Source of the DNA: Micromonospora sp. DSM 45708
GTDB lineage: Bacteria > Actinomycetota > Actinomycetes > Mycobacteriales > Micromonosporaceae
NCBI RefSeq assembly: GCF_039566955.1
Contig: NZ_CP154796.1
Coordinates: 6,696,001 to 6,760,000, forward strand
Direction: 5' to 3'
Length of the DNA: 64,000 nt
The notes below the pieces were generated by a model that was given only the letters and a program-made list of their open reading frames with translations, was not told where the DNA came from and did no database searches. Both the position numbers and the translations under genes were made by a program. Below, piece by piece: positions 56,808-64,000 of the stretch (position 1 is the first letter of the stretch; the number at the start of each line of letters is the position of its first letter).

Positions 56808-57600
56808 GGGCGCTGTGGCGTTGCCGGATCGGTGGACGGGTTGAATCCGTGTCGGGTCAGCGGTCAGATCGCTCGGGCGAGTTCGGTGAACGCGGCGGCG
56901 ATGCGTCCTGCCGGCGGGACGTCGACAGCGAGCTCGTAGCGGCCGTGGCGGAGGTTCTGCAGAAGGCGTGTCCGGCGATGATGATCTGTGCTGTCTTGTC
57001 TGTCCGTAGGCCGCGCATCGGTCTCAACCGGTGTTTCAGCCGACCGTGATCGGCCTCGATCGGATTGTTCGCGTACCGCTCGACGTGGTGCCATGCCTGC
57101 GGGATCAGCTCGTCGAGCACCCTGGGGTAGACCGGCGCGGCGTCAGTGACGACCTCAGTGGGCGTCACCTTCACCGTCGACAGCGCCCGTCGAAAGAACC
57201 GCCGAGCCGCATCAGCGTCCCGTCGAGGAGAGACGAGCACGTCAATGACCTGCCCGTACTGGTCGACCGCCCGGTACACGTACCGCCACACCCCGTTGAC
57301 CTTCACGTACGTCTCGTCAACGAACCACGGTCACCTGGCGAGTGGCGGGCAAACCGGGCGGCGTCGGCCAACAGCGGCGTGAACCGCTGCACCCACCGGT
57401 AGACCGTGACGTGATCGATCTCGACCCCGCGTTCGACCAGCAGCTCCTCAACGTCCCGATAGGACAGGTTGTACCGCAGGTACCAGCGGACCGCGACGAC
57501 GATCACGCCGACTTCGGCGGCTGCCAGGAGCGAGAACGAGTCGACGCTTTCACAGCTAAAGTCTGCCTCGATCTTGCCGACGCCCAACGCAACAGAGCCC
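56808..57600. mobile_element. IS6-family insertion sequence, about 793 bp
   Basis: Terminal sequences GGGCGCTGTGGCGTTG (left) and, reversed, GGGCTCTGTTGCGTTG (right) match at 14 of 16 bases. IS6 elements have similar GGCTCTGTTGC-type ends. The single transposase gene inside is frameshifted. The flanking 8-mers do not match, so the usual target duplication is absent and rearrangement after insertion is likely. Confidence 0.75.
56857..57587 (-). pseudogene. IS6-family DDE transposase, single frameshift
   Basis: The N-terminal frame (57303-57587) carries the HTH part YRDVEELLVERGVEIDHVTV and YRWVQRFTP. The C-terminal frame (56857-57306) has KVNGVWRYVYRAVDQYGQVI, the second catalytic Asp in VVTDAAPVYP and Glu in NPIEADHGRLKHRLRPMRG. 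The junction near 57330 reads GDRGSLTRR where GDRWFVDETY is expected; loss of one base after CG explains it and removes the first catalytic Asp from the frame. The transposase should be inactive unless frameshifting occurs. Confidence 0.85.
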
Positions 57601-57954
57601 GGCGAACAATTGAGGACCCGTGCCGATAGTTTTGGTAGTGGAAACAGTTCTACCGGAACGGGATGGGGTTCGGGTTAGCTACGGTCTAGGTCAGGGCGCG
57701 ATCGCTGGTCTGGTCGCGAGGAATTTGGCAAGAACGGACGGTTGCCTCTGGCGCCGCCGCCGCTACACGCCTGCACGAGGCTGTGGGCGGGCACACGTGG
57801 CAAACTCCGCCAAGGCGCGGTTCTCCGCAGCGCTTGAGCTTTGGCATCTAGGCATCTGCCGATATATGTCGGCTCCACCCGAGAGCAGGCCCTGGCACAC
57901 ATTTATGCGCCGTGGTCAGCGGTGGTTCGGGTTGGATGCGAGGGCGCGTAAAAG
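57601..57954. other. 354-bp region without a supported gene
   Basis: Between the insertion sequence and the signalling cluster. A plus-strand frame is open here but has no ribosome site and an implausible composition. Probably 3' untranslated and relic DNA. Confidence 0.45.
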
Positions 57955-58821
57955 TTACCCCTGGGACGAGCCGTTCGAGCCTGGGGCCGGCATTGTTGTG
58001 GGCTTCGGTCCGTGGGTGTTCAGTCGCTCGGCCAGAATGTCAAATGATGTGGCCTGCTCGTAGGCGTCGCCGTTGCGTAACCGTTCACCGAGGAGGTCCT
58101 CCAGCCGCTGCGCGGTGGCGTTCTGTTCGGCGATGAGGTCTCGAACGACAGCAGCGAGACTTTCGTTGGTCATTTTGGCCGCGCCGCTGGCGACGGGGTT
58201 GTCGACGAGTTTATCGAGGATCGCGAGCCAATGACGGCTCATCCGATCCACGTATTGTGCGCGTTTCGCGTCCACGTCGTACTCGCAGTCGAGCTTGATC
58301 AACTGCTCCCAATACGGTTTGACGGCCTTCTTCACGGCCTCATCGAGTTCTACCCAAACGTACGGCTGGCAGGTCACCCGCACTCCGTTGCGCTCGTACC
58401 GCCACGACCCGCTGTCGGCGATGGCCCGCTGCAGCTCTACTTCAAGTTCTCTCGCGCGATGCGCGACGACGTTGCGGGCTCGGGCGGCGGCGAGACATGT
58501 CAGGGCTCGAACGGCATAGGGCATGAAGTACTGGGCAGAGCCGCTGAGGAACTCCCTCGGTATCCCTTCGGATGACCAGACGAATGTGGCGTGGACGCGA
58601 AACGTGAAGACGTAACCGCGCGCCGGAACGATGATCGGCGCCGGCGCGTCCCGGCGTTCGGTCACCCGGCCTGGCGGCGGTGGTGGCGGGGGTGGCGGTG
58701 GCATGGGGACAGGCTCGGGTCCGCGCAGCGCCGCCACGAGACGGTGCCATAGCGTCAGTAGCCAGGATCGGAACCGGCGCCAGGCTGCGGGCGAACCGGC
58801 CGTGTTGGTGGTGTCGGTCAT
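57955..58821 (-). CDS. SPFH/Band-7-like protein with poly-proline linker (third gene of signalling operon)
   Basis: 288 residues. A basic amphipathic N-terminus (WRRFRSWLLTLWHRLVAAL), a ten-residue proline run (about 41-50) and then a domain with APIIVPARGYVFTFRVHATF, AARARNVVAHRARELEVELQ, GVRVTCQPYVWVELDEAVKK and a long helix to residue 215. The strand-helix order resembles SPFH/prohibitin domains, although similarity is modest. It ends with a low-complexity tail. It lies 4 bases after the P-loop/helical-repeat gene and may form a membrane-associated scaffold for that system. Confidence 0.6.
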   Translation of the reverse strand: MTDTTNTAGSPAAWRRFRSWLLTLWHRLVAALRGPEPVPMPPPPPPPPPPGRVTERRDAPAPIIVPARGYVFTFRVHATFVWSSEGIPREFLSGSAQYFMPYAVRALTCLAAARARNVVAHRARELEVELQRAIADSGSWRYERNGVRVTCQPYVWVELDEAVKKAVKPYWEQLIKLDCEYDVDAKRAQYVDRMSRHWLAILDKLVDNPVASGAAKMTNESLAAVVRDLIAEQNATAQRLEDLLGERLRNGDAYEQATSFDILAERLNTHGPKPTTMPAPGSNGSSQG

Positions 58822-58825
58822 GTCG

Positions 58826-61006
58826 TCACTTCCTCATCGCGGCGTCGAGCCATTCCGGTAGCCCGTCCTCGAACTGCGAATGCCGGGCGAGGTGGAACCT
58901 CATCCGGCGACCAATGCTTGGTAAAGCGGTGAGGTCGGTGACCAACGCCGCGGTCGCCTTACGCAGGGCTTCGTCGGAGTCAGCCTTGGTCAGCCATTGC
59001 TCGAAGGTGCTCCATGCCCTCCGCGACACATCGGCTGTCAACAGCGCCACCTGCCAGAGGCGTACGAGATCGTGGCTGTCGACCTCCTGCGCTGCGGCTC
59101 TGACCATGAGTTCGGGAACGCCGCTCGGGGAGGTGTCGGCCGGTATCGCGGCCAAACTGAGCAAGGCGCCGGCGGCATGCAGTTGTAGCTGTCGGTCGTC
59201 CGACCACCTCGCGAGTTCGAAGATGATCTGATCCGCCCTGTGCGGGGCGTAGAGCTGGTACACGCCCTCGGCGACCGTGTACGTGTGCTGCTGCATCGGA
59301 TCTTGGGCGATGCGGCGTAGGTCGGCGAGGCTCCAGCTGAGATCCGGTTGTTGCAGCCCACTGGCGTACACGCGGGCGGCTGCGTCTCGCTGTAGATTTC
59401 GATGTCCACCAGCCCACTCCCGAACCTGCCGACGGACGAGATGACCCACCTGGCCACCCATGTCCGCGGCGACCATCGCCCAGGCCGCCGCCTGCCGGAG
59501 CCGGCGTTTGGGGGAAGCCGCCCAGTCGTCAATGAGGTCAGCGCAGACCCTTGCGAAATCATGGTGCGCGAGCAGGCCAGCCGCCTCAGCGGCCGCTCGC
59601 TGCATCGGCTCGTCGTCCTCCGAGACCAGCCTGTCCAGCCACTTGAGTAGGGCTGGCCGAGTGCTGTCAAACTCATGCCACGCCTCATCGATGATGACGC
59701 CGCGCATGCCGCCGTCGTGCAGCCAGGCTGAGCGTGACGATCCGCCCCGTAACCGGGTCGCTTCTCGGCCCTCCTGCCAGTCCACCTGGAGCGGTCCGAG
59801 CAACTCCGACACCGGGTGTTGTAATGCCAGCCGGCCCCAGTCCAACCGCTTGGCCTGCCCGTCGACCTCCTCGAGCAGAATGCCGGCCGCCTCGAAGGCG
59901 TAATGCAGGGGCTGCCAGGCGAAGACGGCGTAAGCAATCCGGAAGGCCCTTTCGTGCTGGTCAGCCCGCCGGGGCCGTCGGCTAGCGCCGCCGGCTTCCG
60001 AGCGCAGGATTTCCGCGGCACGAGCCCTGCGCCGCGGTTGCGAGCTACGGAGGATCTCGGCCAGTGTGGCGCCGTCGGCCGGATGCCTCTGCCCGACAGC
60101 CGCAGCGATTGGCACCACCTCACGGGGCCCATAGGAGCTGTGCAGGGCATCGACGAGGTCGCTGTGGTGGAGATATCCGCGGATGAGTTCGGCGCTTTTC
60201 TCGTCGCTGAGCCCCAGCCGGCTGCGTAGGTGATGGCCAAGATGAGCACGGAAGACGGCCAGCGGTGCGGGGCGCCTGTGCTGCACCTCGGCGCTATGCC
60301 GAACACCCGTACGTGAGTCGTCATGCCTGATCAGCAACAGGCTCGCGGACCGTCGTCGAAAGAGGTCTGCCAGCAGGCGCATCACCTGACTGTGGCTGTT
60401 GCCGGGCAGGCGGAGCACGTATCCGTGATCCTCCTTGATGCTGTCGCCCGCTCGGCGGAGTAGTTCCGGCGCAACATCTCCCGGCAGCAAAATCTCATGT
60501 ACTCGATCCGGTTTGTGGCGGCGAGCCAGCGCCACGCAGGCGGTACTGAACCGCCCGGTGTGCGGTCTACCTGCCAGGCACGCCGTGGATCGCTGGCCGA
60601 GCTTCTCCCCGAGTTCCTCGTCCGCGGTCGTCGCCGCGTACACCGCGAGCAGATCGGGTACTCCCACCAGATCTCTGATGATGGGTTTTGCCGACGGTTG
60701 GCCCGTGTTAGTCACGATGTGAATCGTGTTGTTGTTGCCGACGGCGTTCACACCGCGGGCGTTGATCCCCGAGTAGGCGGCTGAGAACTGGGTGCCGTAC
60801 AGCTCCTCACCCACTCGTGGGTCCATCCGTAAGGAACCCGGGACAATCTCCTCCTGCGAGTCGGCTGTCGAGTCTGAAGCAGTCTCCCCTTCACGACGAA
60901 CCGGCTCATCTATCCGCAGCTCCGGCAGGGCTGCGTCGCCGGACGCCGCTTCTCCGGAGGATGTACTGGGCGGCTGCGGGTCTCCGTCAGGGGTGGTGTC
61001 GCTCAT
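58826..61006 (-). CDS. Degenerate P-loop (STAND-like) protein with helical repeats and N-terminal signalling motif
   Basis: 726 residues from ATG 61006 (ATGA overlap with the cyclase-like gene). Residues 1-75 are acidic and disordered. At 81-99 lies INARGVNAVGNNNTIHIVT, a short beta-motif also present in the upstream protein. A P-loop-like region follows (ACLAGRPHTGRFSTACVAL, 142-160, with Arg for the catalytic Lys; SASLLLIRHDD, 220-230, as Walker B remnant). The C-terminal half is a run of alpha-helical pairs (for example RALLKWLDRLVSEDDEPMQR; AAAEAAGLLAHHDFARVC) of HEAT type. This suggests a sensor with a nucleotide-binding-like core. Confidence 0.7.
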   Translation of the reverse strand: MSDTTPDGDPQPPSTSSGEAASGDAALPELRIDEPVRREGETASDSTADSQEEIVPGSLRMDPRVGEELYGTQFSAAYSGINARGVNAVGNNNTIHIVTNTGQPSAKPIIRDLVGVPDLLAVYAATTADEELGEKLGQRSTACLAGRPHTGRFSTACVALARRHKPDRVHEILLPGDVAPELLRRAGDSIKEDHGYVLRLPGNSHSQVMRLLADLFRRRSASLLLIRHDDSRTGVRHSAEVQHRRPAPLAVFRAHLGHHLRSRLGLSDEKSAELIRGYLHHSDLVDALHSSYGPREVVPIAAAVGQRHPADGATLAEILRSSQPRRRARAAEILRSEAGGASRRPRRADQHERAFRIAYAVFAWQPLHYAFEAAGILLEEVDGQAKRLDWGRLALQHPVSELLGPLQVDWQEGREATRLRGGSSRSAWLHDGGMRGVIIDEAWHEFDSTRPALLKWLDRLVSEDDEPMQRAAAEAAGLLAHHDFARVCADLIDDWAASPKRRLRQAAAWAMVAADMGGQVGHLVRRQVREWAGGHRNLQRDAAARVYASGLQQPDLSWSLADLRRIAQDPMQQHTYTVAEGVYQLYAPHRADQIIFELARWSDDRQLQLHAAGALLSLAAIPADTSPSGVPELMVRAAAQEVDSHDLVRLWQVALLTADVSRRAWSTFEQWLTKADSDEALRKATAALVTDLTALPSIGRRMRFHLARHSQFEDGLPEWLDAAMRK
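60710..60766 (-). other. Shared G/N-rich beta-motif, copy in P-loop protein
   Basis: Encodes residues 81-99 (INARGVNAVGNNNTIHIVT). It aligns without gaps with residues 244-262 of the cyclase-like protein: 9 of 19 identical, with V/I, T/S, I/V and A/S exchanges. Confidence 0.7.
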
Positions 61007-61827
61007 TGAGGCGAACCCCACGAGTCGAGGTCTTCAAGGCGGCCCGAGACGGAGATCGAATTGCCGTTGCCGATCGCGCCAACTCCCCGCGACCGGATGT
61101 CCTGGAAGACCTGCCCACCACCGGCCGGCTGAGGGCGAGACCGGCCGTCCCGGCGTTCGAGGCTCTCACCGCCGCTCCCGTCGTCTGGTTGGTCAGAGGC
61201 GGAAACGGGAGCGCCAGGAGGCTCGTTGGTGGTGGGAATACTCTCGCCCGGAATGTAGATCCAGGCGGTGGCCTCGAAGTGCTTCTCAGGTAGTCGTGCC
61301 GTCACCTGCTGGAAGTGCTCGGGCCGAAGATCCTGGTACTGGCGAACGATGTCGTGGTAGAGCCGGTCCGACACAATCAGCGCGACCGCAGCCCCCGGGA
61401 ACTGCCGTAACGCGGCCTTGAGCTGGGGCGAGTCCACCAGTCGGCAGACTGTCACGACGGCGTCGCCGGGGTAGCCGTTCGCCCCGTCGAGATGAACCGG
61501 CCCTTCGTGAACACCGACGCGCAAACGGATACGTGCCTCATGCCTGAGCCCACGGTTGTGTTCGCGCAGCAACCGATCGAGGACCGGCGTAAGCCGTGTC
61601 ACAACCGCCCGCTCGCTGGCACCCGGCGGGAGGATGGCTAGCTCACCATCGCCTCCCTGTTGGATCAACCAGTTGGCGCGGTCGAAGCCCAACTCGTCGC
61701 ACGCCGTCGTCATGACCTCCCGAAAGGCCAGCTGCGCTCGATGCTGTAGGACGTTGTCTCGGCCGCTATAGGACTCCATGTCCACAGCGACCAACACACG
61801 TCGGTCTGGATCCGTGACGTAAGCCAT
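61003..61827 (-). CDS. Class III nucleotide-cyclase-like protein with C-terminal signalling motif
   Basis: 274 residues from MAYVTDPDRR. Cyclase blocks: VLVAVDMESYSGRD (metal Asp16), WLIQQGGDGELAILPPG (metal Asp60), RIRLRVGVHEGPVHLDG and GYPGDAVVTVCRLVD, where the transition-state Asn is replaced (Thr126) but Arg129 remains. So metal binding is likely; catalysis is uncertain. After a linker (200-240) the motif IRSRGVGAIGNGNSISVSG (244-262) ends the protein. The stop overlaps the start of the P-loop gene. It is divergent from the two-TM protein gene, 130 bases away. Confidence 0.8.
   Translation of the reverse strand: MAYVTDPDRRVLVAVDMESYSGRDNVLQHRAQLAFREVMTTACDELGFDRANWLIQQGGDGELAILPPGASERAVVTRLTPVLDRLLREHNRGLRHEARIRLRVGVHEGPVHLDGANGYPGDAVVTVCRLVDSPQLKAALRQFPGAAVALIVSDRLYHDIVRQYQDLRPEHFQQVTARLPEKHFEATAWIYIPGESIPTTNEPPGAPVSASDQPDDGSGGESLERRDGRSRPQPAGGGQVFQDIRSRGVGAIGNGNSISVSGRLEDLDSWGSPQ
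61042..61098 (-). other. Shared G/N-rich beta-motif, copy in cyclase-like protein
   Basis: Encodes residues 244-262 (IRSRGVGAIGNGNSISVSG), placed at the C-terminus. The partner copy is near the N-terminus of the next protein. Confidence 0.7.
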
Positions 61828-61957
61828 GCCTTCCATCCCTCACTGGCGCGACGAATCGTTCGAGACCCATCTCTACAGGCCGGCGGCGCTGGAAATCCCA
61901 TACAAATACAGGAACAAGGTCCACTGTCGAGTTAGCGACAAGCGATACTTCGATCCC

Positions 61958-62521
61958 ATGGCTCTCGCCAATCTGGCCTCTACTCGGATCATGGGAAGAA
62001 GCCCTAGAGCAAGCAACGGCGAGGACACGTGGCGGGATCTTCACGTCGGCCTAGCCACGGCGGCGTCACTGCAAGCCTCAATCAGACATGCGGACGCGAA
62101 AGCCCTGGCGCTACTGACGGCCGAAGGAGGCATGGCAGCAACGGTCGTGGATCAAGCCCTGCCAGTCTCGCCGGATGGCAACACAAGCGTTGCCGCCCTT
62201 ACCGTGCTCCTCGCGGCCACCATGGTGATAGCCATGACGGCGGCCACCTGTCAGCTCGCGCTGTCGCTCCGGCCCCGTCTGCCCAGCGCGGGTGGTACAA
62301 ACCGGTTCGGTTTCCCGGATCTCGTCGCGGCAGGCCAGCGACCATCGATTGCCACAGCCACCCGACACAGGAACGAAGCCTGGGACTTCGTAGTGGTGCT
62401 CGCCCGGATCGCGATGGCGAAGCACCTACGCATCCGACGGTCTATGCCCTGGTTTCTCACCTCGCTTGGCTCCGCCGTCAGCTTGGTGATCCTCAAAGCC
62501 TTCGCGGATGCGATCACGTGA
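61958..62521 (+). CDS. Two-TM protein of Pycsar-effector type
   Basis: 187 residues from MALANLASTR. The N-terminal helix carries the D-x-KA signature (SIRHADAKALALLTAEGG; Asp46, Lys48). TM1 about 77-103 (SVAALTVLLAATMVIAMTAA), a cytoplasmic helix with AWDFVVVLARIAMAKHLRIR, and TM2 about 163-183. This is the layout of PycTM/DUF5706 effectors, which impair membranes when a cyclic nucleotide is made. It faces the cyclase-like gene and precedes the Crp/Fnr gene by 72 bases. Earlier starts are open (to 61826) but overlap the divergent gene. Confidence 0.7.
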   Translation: MALANLASTRIMGRSPRASNGEDTWRDLHVGLATAASLQASIRHADAKALALLTAEGGMAATVVDQALPVSPDGNTSVAALTVLLAATMVIAMTAATCQLALSLRPRLPSAGGTNRFGFPDLVAAGQRPSIATATRHRNEAWDFVVVLARIAMAKHLRIRRSMPWFLTSLGSAVSLVILKAFADAIT

Positions 62522-62593
62522 CGGGCTACTGCGCGGAGTAGCGACATCGACGCCGAACGTGAAGGATGATCTCTGGAGCCTGAGGAGGTGCAC

Positions 62594-63277
62594 ATGGAGG
62601 AAGTGCTCTGGCCACCCACGACGTTCCTCGGACGCCTCCAACCGTCGACACGAGAGCAACTCTTGGCAGTGGGAGTCAGGCGCTCGGTGCACGAGGCGCA
62701 GGTGCTTCTCCGTGAGGGCGCCTTGGAAACCCACGTGGTCCTACTCCATGACGCGCTCGTCAAAGTCACGGCAGCACTGTCCGACGGCCGGCACGCCTTG
62801 CTGGCGATCCGCGTGTCCGGCGACATAGTTGGAGAGATCTCCGCCCTGAACGGCACACCGAGGACGGCGACGATCACTGCCTGTCGCCCATCGACCATCC
62901 GCATCATCCACCGTAACGCATTCAGAGCCTTCCTCCGCGACTACCCTGAAGCCGCCCTAGAAGTGGCCGGGATCGTCGCCGACCGTCTTCGGTGGGCCAA
63001 CCGGCGACGGATCGACTTCACCTCCTACCCTGTGCGAGTTCGATTGGCCCGAGTCCTTTGGGAACTCGCAGCCGCCTACGGACGACGTAGTCCCCGCGGA
63101 TTGGTCATCGACATCCGGCTAACACAGGACGAGCTGGCTACCCTCTGCGGTGCCGCCGAAATCAGCCTGCAGAAGGCGCTCGGGGGACTTCGGGCGGACG
63201 GCGTTGTCGCCACGGGCTACCGCGAGATCGTCGTACGAGACGGCGAGGCGCTGCGTCTAATCGCCGGCCTTGACTAG
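62594..63277 (+). CDS. Crp/Fnr-family regulator
   Basis: 227 residues from ATG 62594 with AGGAGGT upstream. The cNMP-binding-type barrel is visible (REGALETHVVLLHDALVKVT, RHALLAIRVSGDIVGEISAL, where GDIVGEISAL is the phosphate-binding cassette region; ATITACRPSTIRII). The winged helix (LTQDELATLCGAAEISLQKALGGLRADGVV) binds DNA. The cassette keeps GE but the R-S/T-A pair reads R-T-A, compatible with cNMP binding. It probably reads out the nucleotide made by this locus. Confidence 0.85.
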   Translation: MEEVLWPPTTFLGRLQPSTREQLLAVGVRRSVHEAQVLLREGALETHVVLLHDALVKVTAALSDGRHALLAIRVSGDIVGEISALNGTPRTATITACRPSTIRIIHRNAFRAFLRDYPEAALEVAGIVADRLRWANRRRIDFTSYPVRVRLARVLWELAAAYGRRSPRGLVIDIRLTQDELATLCGAAEISLQKALGGLRADGVVATGYREIVVRDGEALRLIAGLD

Positions 63278-63310
63278 CTCTCGAGCTGCGTCGCCGACAG
63301 ACAGACGATG

Positions 63311-64000
63311 TTTCAGATCCACGGACCCACTCCACCCGGCGAGGTGGTTGGAGTCACAAGAACCCGGGGCGGTTCGGTGGGCAGGTGTTGGGCGGCGACC
63401 TGCGCTGCGGGTTGTGGGGCGTGGCCCATGTCGATTGCGGGTGCCGACCGTGTGCTACTCAGCATTGTCATGATGGCGTAGCTGGCTCGTCGGGCCGCTT
63501 GGCCGTCTCCGAACGGTGATAGGTCTACCGAGGGACGTGGCGCGCGAAGATAGTGCTCAGCTGCGGCGGCGATAGTGTCGGGGTCGGTGCCGACGAGGTG
63601 GCTGGGCTCCGGGTTGCAGGGCTTCGGGTCGTTCGGTGCATTGGCGGGTCACGAGGAGTGGGACGCCGAGGCTGGTGGCTTCGCCCTGCAGGCCGCCGGA
63701 GTCGGTGACGATCAGGGCGGCGGTGCGCAGCAATCCGATCATCGTGGGGTAAGCCAGGGGTGCACTGATCGTGATGTTCGAAGCCCCCCAAGTCCCTCGC
63801 GGGTCTGCGCGGGTGAGGTCCGGGTTGGGGTGAGCGATCATCACGATGTGTGTGTCGGGCCGTCGATGAGCTATGCGGCGCAAGCCTTCGAGGGTTCCGG
63901 CGATGCCGGTACCCCAGTTCTCGCGGCGGTGGGCGGTGGCGACGATGGTCGGTCGCGTGGGTGTTGGGCTGGCTGCTCGGTGGCTGCTCAAGCGATGGCG
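63311..64000 (-). pseudogene. UDP-N-acetylglucosamine 2-epimerase, frameshifted and cut by window edge
   Basis: The first frame reads TIVATAHRRENWGTGIAGTL, HIVMIAHPNPDLTR, LIVTDSGGLQGEATSLGVPL and RQCTERPEALQPG, the WecB/RffE active-site region. Near 63610 the phase changes: SHLVGTDPDTIAAAAEHYL and SPFGDGQAARRASYAIMTML continue the family sequence in another frame up to a stop at 63311. Either a base change has inactivated the gene or the sequence has an error. The last 40 residues are not family-like. The enzyme would make UDP-ManNAc for envelope polysaccharide. Confidence 0.8.

Noticed and set aside
56800..57608. 8-bp target duplication around the IS6 element
   Set aside because: The 8-mers on the two sides do not match, so no duplication is claimed.
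57620..58063. 147-residue plus-strand gene
   Set aside because: No ribosome site, atypical Arg/Cys-rich composition, and its end overlaps the SPFH-like gene on the other strand.
1..64000. CRISPR array
   Set aside because: No regularly spaced identical direct repeats with unique spacers. The only dense repeats are the iterons at 13771-13945, which are short, bidirectional and irregular.
1..64000. Secondary-metabolite gene cluster
   Set aside because: The FAD oxidase, methyltransferase and thiolase are scattered and no core synthase (PKS, NRPS, terpene, RiPP) is present.

Overview
The window looks like chromosome from a high-GC actinomycete, most likely Micromonospora or a close relative in the Micromonosporaceae. 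The evidence is third-position G/C-rich codons, frequent GTG/TTG starts, IdeR/DmdR-type iron boxes, a Prim-Pol type actinomycete integrative element, and the gene order cyclophilin - zinc-finger rhomboid.

Layout: (1) 1-11.5 kb is core chromosome: cyclophilin, rhomboid protease, thiolase, a two-component system with a lipoprotein, a DPM1-like glycosyltransferase, a split transketolase divergent from SoxR, and a quinone oxidoreductase. (2) 11.6-28.07 kb is an integrated conjugative element of the AICE type. It sits in tRNA-Ser(UGA) and is bounded by a perfect 60-bp direct repeat. It carries integrase, Xis, an iteron array, Prim-Pol/DUF3631 replication genes, an FtsK-like translocase, Spd-like membrane proteins, a run of tightly overlapping small genes, and a GntR regulator with its operator array. 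Its right end holds lower-GC cargo: an HNH nuclease with a ScoMcrA-like head, a membrane protein and an IS110 remnant. (3) 28.1-38.1 kb is core chromosome again: PEBP, methyltransferase, polytopic membrane protein, FhuF with an iron box, an HTH-peptide deformylase fusion, flavohemoprotein, CPBP protease, an EcsC-like protein, tRNA-Ser(GCU) and tRNA-Arg(ACG). (4) 38.1-55.95 kb is a tandem array of elements accreted at tRNA-Arg(ACG). The same 47-bp tRNA 3' end occurs three times (38057, 48791, 55899). The first unit has an intact integrase and metal/envelope genes (FetB-like permease, DedA, PAP2, two-component system, FeoA-FeoB-NifU). The second unit has lost its integrase and carries a bicovalent-FAD oxidase with a zinc-finger TetR, a GH64 beta-1,3-glucanase with ricin-type lectin domain, and an exported carbonic anhydrase. 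A fourth, diverged tRNA-Arg 3' end lies inside it in inverted orientation. (5) 56.1-57.6 kb has two small secreted SH3-like proteins and an IS6-family element with a frameshifted transposase. (6) 57.9-63.3 kb is a divergent cluster that looks like an undescribed nucleotide-signalling or conflict system. (7) The right edge is a frameshifted UDP-GlcNAc 2-epimerase.

The most novel part is region 6. A class III cyclase-like protein ends in a short glycine/asparagine beta-motif. The next gene, a degenerate P-loop plus alpha-helical-repeat protein, carries the same motif near its N-terminus. That arrangement resembles the amyloid signalling motifs shared by bacterial NLR-like receptors and their adjacent effectors. 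An SPFH-like protein completes the operon. Divergently transcribed are a two-TM protein of Pycsar-effector type and a Crp/Fnr regulator with a cyclic-nucleotide-binding fold. Cyclase, cNMP-binding protein, TM effector and STAND-like protein side by side suggest a cyclic-nucleotide immune module. This is inference; no function has been demonstrated.
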